DNA from: Gordionus sp. m RMFG-2023
Taxonomy: Eukaryota; Nematomorpha; Gordioida; Chordodea; Parachordodidae
DNA: 64,000 nt
Assembly (NCBI RefSeq): GCF_954871325.1
Contig: NC_088778.1
Span: 12,595,882 to 12,659,881 of the forward strand
Reading direction: 5' to 3'
Shown here piece by piece: positions 36,058-47,900 of the stretch; position 1 is the stretch's first letter; each line of letters opens with the position of its first letter. Made by a program: the position numbers and the translations under genes. The notes beneath the pieces were generated by a model. The model had not been told where the DNA came from. It ran no database searches and saw only the letters and a list, made by a program, of their open reading frames with translations.

Positions 36058-36955
36058 GCTTAAAAGTATCAATTTTTCTTTGAAAGTATCAATTTTTCTT
36101 ATTGCCCCCAGATTTTAAATATATGTATCTAATAAGCTTAAAAGTATCAATTTTTCTTATTGCCCCCATGTTTTTATTATAAGTATCTAATAAGCTTAAA
36201 AGTATCAATTTTTCTTATTGCCCCCACATTTTCATTATAAGTATCTAATAAGCTTAAAAGTATCAATTTTTCTTTAAAAGTATCAATTTCTTATATTGCC
36301 CCCACATTTTCATTATAAGTATCTAATAAGCTTAAAAGTATCAATTTCTTATATTGCCCCCACATTTTCATTATAAGTATCTAATAAGCTTAAAAGTATC
36401 AATTTTTCTATATTGCCCCCACATTTTCATTATAAGTATCTAATAAGCTTAAAAGTATCAATTTTTCTTATTGCCCCCACATTTTCATTATAAGTATCTA
36501 ATAAGCTTAAAAGTATCAATTTTTCTTATTGCCCCCACATTTTCATTATAAGTATCTAACAAGCTTAAAAGTATCAATTTTTCTTATTGCCCCCATGTTT
36601 TCATTATAAGTATCTAATAAGCTTAAAAGTATCAATTTTTCTATGTTAAAAGTATCAATTTTTCTTATTGCCCCCATTTTTTCATTATAAGTATCTAATA
36701 AGCTTAAAAGTATCAATTTTTCTTATTGCCCCACATTTTCATTATAAGTATCTAATAAGCTTAAAAGTATCAATTTTTCTTATTGCCCCCACATTTTCAT
36801 TATAAGTATCTAATAAGCTTAAAAGTATCAATTTTTCTTATTGCCCCCACATTTTCATTATAAGTATCTAATAAGCTTAAAAGTATCATTTTTTCTTATT
36901 GCCCCCAGATTTTAAATATATGTATCTAATAAGCTTAAAAGTATAAGTCAAAAAT
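36050..36955 (+). repeat. 58-bp minisatellite, about 15 copies
   Basis: Tandem unit AAGTATCTAATAAGCTTAAA followed by AGTATCAATTTTTCTTATTG and CCCCCACATTTTCATTAT, highly uniform, with a few units carrying an extra partial AAAAGTATCAATTTTTC. Every unit has a CCCCC tract and a HindIII site. It replaces the C-terminal coding part of MULE-1. Confidence 0.95.
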
Positions 36956-37103
36956 TGGGGGTATCTAGAATTTTATCTAAGTTCCCCCAAAATATGGGGG
37001 AGCCTAGAATTTTATCTAAGTTCCCCCAAAATATGGGGGAACCTAGCCACTGCCGATAATGCACGGTAAGCGTGCACTATTTTTTTCATGTTTTTCATAA
37101 ATT

Positions 37104-37657
37104 TGAAGAATATAAGTTCGACATTCATTCAAAATAGCATGGTTTTAGAAAATTAAATGTCATTCCTTTGATTCCTTTGGCTAGAACAATGACAAATTCT
37201 TTACAAAAATTGGAAATAAGATTAGATTTTGTAGCTTGAACGTTGATCAAATGCAGTGATAGAACGGTAAATATTATTTTATTTTAATCATTTATTTACA
37301 GATTCTATGAACATTATATCACAATATTGATAGCAATTATAACTTACACTAAAGAAATTAAGCTTAAAATCAGCCATCACCCACCTTTAAAGTAATTAAA
37401 TTATACTGTAGTTCTCGGGTATAGGCTTTTTCTTTGTCCCACTCCTTTTAAATTAAAGCCTATAGAGGTTTAAGCAACATTTTTCGAAATGTTGTGCCTA
37501 CAAGTACGTGCGGCTTGCCCACAAACGTGTGGAGGGCTCCTCATATTTTTACTTTTATACCCAAATTAAATTGTTCCAATTAGATGGAAATGAGGAAAAC
37601 CTAGCGTAGCTCTGTTGTGTATTCAACGTTAGAGGGCGATGCGCTATATATCACGTG
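37104..37657. other. 554-bp insertion in MULE-2 left arm with hairpins
   Basis: The left arm matches the right arm up to CATAAATT and resumes at AATTAACAAGCACG; between them are 554 bp absent from the right arm, flanked by AATT on both sides. At 37415-37545 three potential stems follow each other: TATAGGCTT/AAGCCTATA, CAACATTTTTCGAAATGTTG with a TTCG loop, and CCCACA/TGTGGAGGG. This part is more GC-rich than its surroundings. No open frame and no terminal inverted repeats. It might be a small RNA-derived insertion; alternatively the right arm lost it. Confidence 0.5.
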
Positions 37658-40600
37658 AATTAACAAGCACGCCAAAATACGTCATATATTTATTTTTATG
37701 TAAATAAATAAATAAAATTACGAAAGCTCTCGTTTATAAATGTTCGTTTTATAATTATTTTATTTGAAAAACTAAATTATTTAAACATTCAATATGGACA
37801 TTCAATTTATATTATAAAAGTAATCGTATTTATATACACAATATTTAAAATTTAATTAAATAGGTTATTCCTTTTACAGACCCTATTCCTTTTACAGTAC
37901 CTGTTCATTTTACAGTACCTTGATAGCCAAGTATTTTTATACTCAATTTATATTAAAGTATATTGTTATATATTTAGTTACAATAATAATTTTATATTTA
38001 AAATTTAATAAAACAGGTTATTCCTTTTACAGTATCTATTCCTTTTACAGTAACTGTTCATTCTACAGCACCTATTCCTTTTACAGTACCTGTTCATTTT
38101 ACAGTACCTTGATAGCCAAGTATTTTTTTACTCAATTTATATTATAAAAGTATATTGTTATATACTTAGTTACAATAATAATTTTAAATTTAATAAAACA
38201 GGTTATTCCTTTTGGCACACTGGACAGGTTAAATGTTAGCCTTTGTGCTACCCACCCTATTCAAATTTTTTACTTAAGTTGTTAGGCCCACCCTGGTTCT
38301 CTTTAAATACAAGCCCTAATCAAAAATGTAAGTAGTTGAACATACAAATAAAAACTATTTGCGATATTTGGAATGGTTAAATTAAATATACTACCCCTTA
38401 TTTACCATCTCTCTATTAATTCAAGATTATGATATAAATATTAGCACAAAAAAAAATCCAAATAATAATGATTATTAATTTATACCCAACTCATTAATAT
38501 TTTTTACCCTATATTAGATTCTTATGGATGAATATCAAAGCAATTATGATTTAGATGAAGAAATAACTTTTACAAGTCAAAAAAAAATAGAAGTAACAAT
38601 GAAATTATTTTATTATTATGGTATTGATTTTTTATCTCAGTCAGCCAGAATTGAGCGAATGCGAAATAACCTGTTTCATTAAATTTTAAATATTGTGTAT
38701 ATAATACGATTACTTTTATAATATAAATTGAATGCCCATATTGAATGTTTAAATAATTGTTTAGTTTTTCATTTTTAGATTAAACATTTTATATTATCAT
38801 TTTATTATATTCAAAATAAGGCTTCTATTTAGCAAGCGACAATAAAGACAAGAAGTATACACAGAAATAAACTATTGACAGGATTAATAAATTGTTATAA
38901 AGTATTCTCTTTTTGCCAAAGAATCTGATTTATATTAAATACACAAAGGCCCTTTTGAAATTTTTTTTGTTTTAAAATGTAGCTTTTGTTTTGATCCAAA
39001 GAAAAATTTATATTTTTTATAGTCAAAAAAGAAATAAACAACTTTTCATTATAATGTGAATTCTCATAGCAGATTTGAATATGAATATTTTTTTTAAAAA
39101 AGCTTATATCATACTAGATTCTTATGGATGAGCATCAAAGCAATTTTGATTTAGACAATATAACTTCTAAAAGTCAAATAAATTTAGAGATAACAATATT
39201 TTTAATAATATATTTACTATTGACTTGAAATGTAATTATTAAAAGTTTTACCTAAAATTTTTATCTTACTCTATAATCTATTTAATAGGTTGGGGCTCAA
39301 TTTGAATCATTTAATGATTTGCAGGTATAAAGATAGCTAATATTATCCAATACTTTAAGAAACAAATATTTTTATCAATTTATATGTTGTCTAAGAATAT
39401 GCATAAATGAGATATAAATAATTCCCAATGAATCATAACATATTTTAGTCAGTTTGATTTAATTTCATATATTATCACTCAGAGGTTGATTTTATTTTTT
39501 CTGCATGTATTTTATCAAAAACAGTACAAATGAGACTTAAAATTTTGCTCACCGATGAAAATTCACTAATAAAACTTTTTTTCTTCAAATAATTGGCTTC
39601 CAAATTATTCCAAAGAATCTTGAAAACCATAGTAGCTAATATAAGCTTCTCTAATTTTATTTAATTCTATTTTTAACAGCTATCTATAGTGTTACTCTTA
39701 CTACTATTGCATAACTGACTTATTGGCTTAATTGCTGATTGAACTAAGTTAAATATTATCTACCCATTTTGGATTTCAATTTAAAATAAATTTTATAATT
39801 CAATCTTAAGTTGTTTTACTTCTTATACTTATTGGTTAAAATATTTCAATTAAGTTAAGATAAAAAATCAATACCATAAACACTATAATAAAATAATTAT
39901 TTAGATTAAACAATGTTTATTATCATTTTATTATATTCAAAATAAGTCTTCTATGTAGCAAGTGACAATAAAGTCAAGAAATATACAATAGAAATAAACA
40001 ATATAACCTCCATATAATACCCAAAGGCCCTTTTAAGGGCCAGTTAAAATTTTTAGAAGAAAAAGAGTTTAAAGATAATAAAACATTAAGCTTTTGTTTC
40101 CATCAAAAGAGAAATTTATATTTTTTATAAGTCAAATAAAAAGAATAAACAACTTTTCATTTTAATGTGAATTCTGATATAATTATGAATAAATATTTTA
40201 AATTATCATATATTTTATTTGAATTTAATAATATCACCTTTGATTCAATTTTAACTATATTTCTTTATGTTAATTTTATTCTTAGCACATAAATTAAACC
40301 AAAATGATAGTATTCTTAAATCTTATTAAAAAATTTTATTTTCATTGTTTTGCAAATTTGGCCTACATTTTGATCAATTCATTTGCAAATCCTATAATCT
40401 TGCCTTATTTTCCAAAACATCTTTAATTTTTTTTATATCTTACCCTTCTAAATAGCCAAAATAACGTAAAGCAGCCCATAAAAAGTTTCCCTGTTCTTTA
40501 TTATTGCATTATTTAGAAGTGACTCAATAAAACATATTTTTTGAAGGTCATTTTTTATTATAAGATATATAATTTATAAAAAAATAATATTTGTACTATT

Positions 40601-40707
40601 GATTATATAAAAAATAATATTAAATATTTTATTTAAAAAATGATAGCGTTCTAATTTGATTTGAGCTTGTAGATATATTCCCAACTTTCACAAAAGAAAA
40701 ATTTGAA
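37658..40707 (+). repeat. MULE-2 left arm: exon copies and tandem repeats
   Basis: Inverted counterpart of 56105-57900. It contains two long units with CCTTTTACAGTACCTGTTCA (37861-38210) and a GGCCCACCCTGGTTCTC block (38300). Two copies of transposase exon 1 follow: ATG at 38524 (MDEYQSNYDLDEEITFTSQ) and at 39124 (MDEHQSNFDLDNITSKSQ). The second also has the start of exon 2 (VGAQFESFNDLQ, about 39291-39330), after which homology ends. Between them 38666-38770 reads like the outer right arm, so a rearrangement happened here. 38777-39090 and 39905-40195 are a direct repeat. 40200-40707 is silent. Confidence 0.7.
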
Positions 40708-40859
40708 GTTGGGACCAGGGTTTGCCAGGTCAAAATTTTCAAATTGTGGGAGAAATTCGGTATTTTGTGGGAGTAATATAAAAATTGTGGGAGAAATATG
40801 AAAATTGCTAAAAAACGGTCCGCAAAAGCCCGGCCAGTTATCCGCTTATTATTTTTTAT

Positions 40860-41575
40860 AAATATAAAATAGGTAATTATTTTTCAAAATAAAATAGCCA
40901 ACTATTTTTCAAAATAAAATAGCCAACTATTTTTCAAAATAAAATAGCCAACTATTTTTCAAAATAAAATATCCAACTCTTTTTTAAAATAAAATAGCCT
41001 TTTTCAAAATAAAATAGCCAACTATTTTTCAAAATAAAATATCCAACTCTTTTTCAAAATAAAATAGGTAACTATTTTCCAAAATAAAATACGCAGCTAT
41101 TTTTCAAAATAGGTAATTATAGTACGACACAAAATTTCTTAAATACTATCTTTATTATTAAAATAACATATTGATTTATTATAATATATTAATTTTGTTT
41201 AAAAATAATAACCAACGATCTTTTTTAAATGCAAAAGAATAACATAAAATAGCCAACTATTTTTCAAAATAAAATAGCCAACTATTTTTCAAAATAAAAT
41301 ATCCAACTCTTTTTCAAAATAAAATAGCCAACTATTTTTCAAAATAAAATAGCCAACTATTTTTCAAAATAAAATATCCAACTCTTTTTCAAAATAAAAT
41401 AGGTAACTATTTTCCAAAATAAAATAAGCAGCTATTTTTCAAAATAGGTAATTATAGTACGACACAAAATTTCTTAAATACTATCTTTATTATTAAAATA
41501 ACATTGATTTATTATAATATATTAATTTTGTTTAAAAATAATAACCAACGATCTTTTTTAAATGCAAAAGAATAA
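40860..41575. repeat. Minisatellite block of hAT-B, duplicated
   Basis: About ten copies of the 25-bp unit (AAAATAGCCAACTATTTTTC) at 40860-41110 are followed by 120 bp starting AGGTAATTATAGTACGACAC. The array and the 120-bp flank are then repeated at 41233-41575. The duplication is absent from hAT-A, so it arose in this copy or its recent parent. Confidence 0.9.
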
Positions 41576-41699
41576 CAAGATAAAATTTTATAAAAAAATT
41601 GTAATTTTACAATGTAAAAAAATATATTTTATGCTAATGTATAAATAAGATTTTATAAAAAAACAAACAATTTTAAATTTACAATGTAAAAAATAATTA

Positions 41700-42540
41700 T
41701 AATCAGTGCAGGGAAGTTGTTCTACAGTATTTAGTTAATACAATGGGGGAAGGGAATATGATATTTTGAGGCATCAAAAATCTTCAAAGCATAAATCAGT
41801 ACAGGGCAGTCTATCAACATCTATTGCAAAACAAAAATATTCTTCAAAAATAAGAAATAATACAGATGCAACTACAGTTGCGGAAATGGTATGCAGTATA
41901 ATATTAAGAGAGCTACTTAACATCACAATGTTGATAGAATCTTTCCCCATAATATTTAACGACTAATATAAATAAAAAGTATACTTTGTAGAACACTAAT
42001 GAGCAAGGCTATTATCAATGTTTTAGGATATAAATCCAGAAGGTCAATTCTTGACGATTTAATAGATGTGCAAACATATGCAATTTTAACAGATGTATCT
42101 AATAAGGAGATATCAAAACATTTCCCTTGATCCTCCCCTATTTCAACAAAATTAATGTCATTTCAATAAAACTATTAAAAAAATTTTCTCCAGATATGAA
42201 ATATCCATATGGCAGATTTGGCATTACTAATGAATTGCATGGCAGCTTTCTGATCTGATAATTCCTCAGTGAATTTGGCAAAAACCAGAGTGTATTTACA
42301 GAATTGAGTCAGCTTAATGTTGGTTGACAGGTTCCTCCTAATACGCGCCATCGTAGAATTTTAAAATTTTACAAACCTTTAAAAAATAAATAGATTATAA
42401 AAGCTGTCCTAATATTTTGAAATTTCAAAAATAAATGGCAAAAGTATATTTAGGAATTTTACATATAGGAGATCTACTATATGCTGTTAATATGCAGTTG
42501 CAATCAGAAGAATATAATTTAATAATGGTTCACTAAATTA
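41700..42540 (+). pseudogene. hAT-B: inverted N-terminal transposase remnant
   Basis: Homologous to the minus-strand piece of hAT-A. 41749-41890 reads DILRHQKSSKHKSVQ then AKQKYSSKIRNNTDATTVAE. Later frames give SRRSILDDL and ASNKE, and the piece fades near 42360-42540 before any dimerisation domain. Many breaks. Same relative position and orientation to the main gene as in hAT-A. Confidence 0.65.
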
Positions 42541-42779
42541 TGCTGCAGAAATACCAAAGTAAGAATATTATTACTATTATCGTAATTATTAATAAGATTT
42601 AATATGATGTCATGTTTGAGGAGATTGTAATGCTTCTTTATTTTAATGATTTGCCAAAATATTCAAAATATTAATTTTACAATGTAAAAAATAAATTAAT
42701 TTGATTTTATGCAAATGTATAAATAAGATTTTATAAAATATAGAAAGTCAAATAGTTATAGTTAATTATATTTTATTTG

Positions 42780-44290
42780 AGATTTAAATAATGGAACTAA
42801 ACGTTTACCGTCGTTATTAAGATATTTATAAAATTCCTGGCATGACATTTTATAATTTTGTTTAACCATTAACTCGGCGTCTAATGTTGTTAAAGCAATT
42901 CGATTTCTCTCCTTTCTCCAGGCAGTCCTCATCAGGCTAAAAATGCGCTCCGATGAGGCATTAGAATGAGGTAAGGAGAAACATACTCACAAATTTTTCC
43001 CAAGCATGGGGATTTATCGTTATTACAAAAAAATTCCACCCATTTCTCCTCTGCTTTTAGACCATCTAACTTTAAGTATTCTGGTGAATCATAAAAAATG
43101 GAAAAAATTACGATCTCTTCAAACAAGGCTTCTATGTCTATCGGTAATTTTAATATATTTAATAAATTACAAAAACCATCAAATGATGGTTTCTGTTCCA
43201 AGGTCATAATATTTAAACATTTGTAAATAGAAGTTATTAAAATCAAATTTTGATTGTAAATATTCTAAAATTGTCTTAATAAAAATATCTGCTTCATTTA
43301 AAAATGTATTAATTAGAGTATTATTTGAGCATTTTAATATAATATTTTTAGCAATAGCGCCATAAAATTTATTATCTATTTTTAACTGTAGAGATGAACA
43401 GAGCTGTAGCAAGATTTTGTGAATCTTTATCAATAAAGAATCTTTTGATTGCAACTGAATATTAACTACATGAAGTAGATTTCCTACATGTGAAACTAAT
43501 CCCAAATATGCTTCTGACAATTCATCCTCGAAAAAATTTTTCAAAATTTTAGGACAGCTTTTAAAATCTTTATTTAAGAAGTATTTCTTTAAGGGTTCGT
43601 AAAATTTTAAAATTCTCTCGATGGCAGGTATTAATGATAACCACCTGATAGGTACATATCGCAACAACTCACACCATTCCACATCAGACTACTCCACCAA
43701 TTCTTTTAATTCAGTGACTCTTTTAGTTGATGAACTAAATTCGTTAAAACATTTCATCACAATTACTTCGACATCTACAGATAGTACATTCATTGCCTTC
43801 TTGCAAGAATTATGCAGTATATGGCATATACAGCCAATTGGTATTAATTCATTATTGTGCTGCCTCAATTCGGTAAATACACTTTGATTCTTGCCAAAAT
43901 TAACAGGCATTATCAGCGCAGAAAGCTGACATGCAACTCATTGATAACCCTGAATCAGCTATATTTACCATTATGTGGTTAGCTATATCGTTGGATTTTT
44001 CATTATCGGATGAAAAAAATTTCAATAGTTTTATAGAAATGCCCTTATTCTTGTTGAAATAGCGAAGGATGAGGGAAAATGTTTTAATATTTCCCTTATT
44101 TGATGCATCTGTTAAAATAGCATATGGATGTCCTTCTTTCAAATCGTCTAGAATTGACCTCTTGGATTCAGGTCCTAACATATTTGTGATAGCCTTGCTC
44201 ATTTTTGTCCTACCACAAGTAAAGTTAGCACTTATTTTGGAGTCGTTAAATATTATGTGGAAAAGATTCGACCCACATTGTGATGACAGA
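42780..44290 (-). pseudogene. hAT-B main transposase
   Basis: On the minus strand from about 44290: FNDSKISANFTCGRTKMSKA, then the first catalytic region AILTDASNKGNIKTF (44202-43900). The second Asp is in MSAFCADNACVNFGKNQSVF, followed by IGCICHILHNSCKKAMN, RYVPIRWLSLIPAIERI and KFYEPLKKYFLNKDF (43682-43179). The C-terminus has LPHS.AS..RIFSLMRTAWR and MSCQEFYKYLN, ending near 42785. There are frame changes near 43905, 43685, 43240 and 42970 and scattered stops. The N-terminal finger is missing on this strand; hAT-C is inserted about 100 bp upstream of the preserved part. Confidence 0.85.
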
Positions 44291-44919
44291 TAGCATATGC
44301 ATTTTGCATGATGGTACGCATATTTTTAAAATGATAATATTTGGTAGATTGTCGTTTGTTATAACTGAGCTATTGTTGAATAATATATCAATCAGCGTCT
44401 ACATGGCCGGGAGGGGGGGGGGGGGGTAGGAGACAAATGCCTCCAAAATATATTAGCATTTTTGGGGGTAGGTATCGATTTTAAGGGGTTGATATTAATT
44501 TTTTGGGGGTAGGCATTATTTTTTTGGGGGTAGGTATTGATTTTTGGTGGGTAATTTTTGATTTGAATTATAATCTTTTTTTAATCCATTAATTGATACG
44601 ATTATGATGGTTATCGTTTGATTTTCTGAAAAATGTCAATTAAAGTAAAGATATTTGTCAATTAATAAATAATATAAATTTTCTTTGTCAACGATTTTCA
44701 TTTAGCATTTTATCAAGTTAATATTTACACATTTCCTATTTGGTACTTTTCTTAGAGGTTAATATATTTATATTATGTTTTTTAATAAATTTATAGATTT
44801 TAGCAGGATAAATTTTAGGTAATTTTTTGAGTCATGCATAAAAACATATATCAGCAAGCAAAGAATAATAAAAAACATAATATGTAAAAAATTATATTAT
44901 AATAATTATTTCTTTCTAG

Positions 44920-47900
44920 ATGCCAAGTAACAAAACCATATTTAAAGTTAAGTGCAATATTAAAAATTGCAAAACTTCTAAAAAGAAGTGACAAGATACA
45001 TGAACATTATAAACATAAACATCCTCATGTCAAGCCAGTTGATATGAAATTTACAAAGGTAGCCATCAAAAGAGATAATAATAATTGGGTATCTTTAAAT
45101 TGTGATATTCCATATAATATCACAAATGGAGTTGAAACCCAGTTGCAAAAAAAGACAATAACATCTTACTTCCAAAAAGTAATATTTTTATTTATTATTG
45201 TAACTATAAATTTGTGAATTAATAGAAACTGATTTAAAATTTTACCAGAATAATATTAATATTAAAGTAGTCAGGGTATAGAGAAAATTAATTATATATA
45301 TTATTATTTAATGTTTTTTAACTGTTTATCACACTATTTTTATATCTATATATACTTTATAAAGTTCAATTTAACAATATGTTTAATAAGTTAATAATAA
45401 TAATTTAAAACCAAAGTATTAAAAAAACTTATTAAGTTAATATAATGTAGTAAAATAAGGTAATGTTAATTTCTAGGAATTTTTAAATTTAAATCTTTTC
45501 ATCTTTAATTGAATTAAGACTTCAAATTCTTTTACTTTTTTTAAATATAAATCTTATAAAATATGATTTGGAATCAACTATTTTCAAAATGTTATCTGTG
45601 TGAGTTTCATCCCCTTTATTTACATTATGTGTTATATTAGGTAAGTTTATTATCATTGTTTTATTTAGCTATTAGAATTTCTTTAGATAATATACTTTCA
45701 TCATGAATTTCACAATTTTATTTATACTTAATATTGTTTTTATTTTTATAGTCATTATAATATTGTTTTATGATTTCTTCATGTGATCGCAGTTTTATAT
45801 TAATCTGCATCTATCATGCCTATGAATCTTTCAAGTATATTTTAAAAATGTTTTTACATGATCTAACAAAGTCATATTGATGTTTATGATTATTGCGTTC
45901 AAAATATGTGAATTCCCTTTGTATTCTACATTCACTTGTGCTTTACCTATTACTTGTATCATCTTTCCATTGTAACCTGATAACTTTATGTTGGACTTCA
46001 TAATATTTTTAATACCTGTTTTCTCAATCATGTATTCATGTAAAATTAAAACATTTATTAAAAACTTAATTATAATGTAGTTTAAAAAAATTATCATTTG
46101 CCTAAAAATTTATTAAAAATATAGTTATCATAAGGAAAGAAATTAAACTCCTCTTTATTTATAGAAAATCTCAGTTATTGAAGATTCACAAATTGTATTA
46201 TCTCCTCATCCAATCCCCAGTTCCAGTGAGGTGTTTACTTTGTATGATGAGGTATTTAATTTAAATACGAATTATATGATAACTTTTGAAAGAAATAAAT
46301 TATGATTATGAGGTTAATTATATATTTCCAACCTTTATTAAAAACTTAATTATAATGTAGTTAAGAATAAAATGACCATTTGACTAAAATTTTATTAAAA
46401 ATATAGTTTTTCATAAGTAAACAAATTATACTCTTTATAGCAAATCTCCAATATTGAAGATTCACAAATTGTATTATCTTCTCATCCAATCCCCAGTTCC
46501 AGTGAGGCGCTTACTTTGCATGATGAGGTATTTAATTTAAATACGAATTATATGATAACTTTTGAAGAAAATAAATTAGGACATTTAAATATTTCCAACA
46601 TTTATTGATTAACTTAATTATAATGTAGCTAAGAATAAAATGACCATTTGGCTGAAATTATATTAAAAATAGATTCTCATAAGTAAACAAATTATACTCT
46701 TTATTTATAGCAAATCTCCAATATTGAAGATTCACAAATTGTATTATCTCCTCATCCAATCCCCGGTTCTAGTGAGGCACTTACTTTGCATGAGGCATTA
46801 TATTTAAATAAAATTTATATAATGACTTTTGAAGGGAATAAATTATGAGGATATTCAAAGTCCAAGTCTTATTCAGCTATACAAAAAAAAGGAACCAAAT
46901 GACCCTTTTCACTTTATATTATTTAGGATGACAAATATTTTGATAAATTTCATAATTGCTGTAGGCCCTTGTCAGCCATGTACAAATAAATTTCAATATC
47001 CTGTTACTAACAAGAGGTTTTAAATAATATTTATTTTCATTAATTTTTACCCATCCATTATTTCTATACCAATATATTTTTTTTTACTTTTTAAACAGGA
47101 GCATGAATATAACCTATTATAGAAAGGTTAATATAGATGGTTCCCTCAACCCCAGAAATTGGCTATCTTATAGCACTACTTTAGACAAAGTCTTTTGTCT
47201 ATATTGTATTATGTTTGGTGGCCCTAAGTCCAATACTTTTTGGACTCAACATGGGGTAAATAATTGGAAAAACATAAAGCGTGACTTAGAGAGACACGAA
47301 GCATCTTCTCTTCATAAAGATTGTGAATATGCAAACATGACTTGGCTTGCAAATAAACGCATTCAAGATCATTTGCTATCAAATAAGCTTGATATAATCA
47401 TGGAAAATCGTAATATAGTTCATAATATTATCAATGCCATTATGTACCTTATAAAATGTAATATAGCCTTTTGGGGTTCTAATTCGAATGAAGGTAATTT
47501 TATGTGTCTCATAAAATTAATGGCAAAAACGGTTCCAACTTTACGTGCATACATGGATAACAACGAAAAATTGCGGAGAAAAAAATCAGATAAAATTTCG
47601 AGACCTTATATAAATTTACTGTCATATGGCCACGTGAAAAAAATAACTGAAATTATTAAGATAAAAATAACAAAAAGCATTATTCAAACAATTAAAGAGA
47701 ATCGTGCCTATAGCATCATATTAGATGGAACATATGATGTGTCTAAAAAAGAATGCATAGCTTTGCTTGTACGGTATATAGAAGATGATCTGCATCCACA
47801 TCCTGTAGAAAGGATCATACATGTTTTTACAACATCAGAAACCACTGGGGAAAATATAAAGAAACATGTTTTTTCTAAGTTTAATGATCTTGGTCTTCCT

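Larger units (their letters stand above)
34066..37054 (+). mobile_element. MULE-1, inserted in the left end of MULE-2
   Basis: Termini CAAAGGCTAGGTGCCCCCAT and, in reverse complement, GGCAGTGGCTAGGTTCCCCC share about a 17-bp imperfect inverted repeat. They sit between GATAAATGCACG (34054-34065) and GATAATGCACG (37055-37065), an 11-bp duplication of MULE-2 terminal sequence with one extra A on the left. The element has a four-exon transposase lacking its C-terminal domain, a triplicated first exon and a 58-bp minisatellite before the right end. Confidence 0.85.

Noticed and set aside
36050-36955. Regular repeat array that might resemble CRISPR
   Set aside because: The units are contiguous 58-bp tandem copies without unique spacers, and the context is a eukaryotic transposon.
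37920-38147. Tyr/Ser/Phe repeat protein (YSFYSTCSFYST)
   Set aside because: Translation of the 18-bp tandem motif in the MULE-2 arm; no start context and no conservation of frame in the other arm.
43621-43887. Plus-strand open frames in hAT-B and the mirror one in hAT-A (6373-6639)
   Set aside because: Both are antisense shadows of the conserved transposase region.
45831-46097. 88-residue minus-strand open frame
   Set aside because: Lies in the first long intron of hAT-C, no motif, AT-driven composition.
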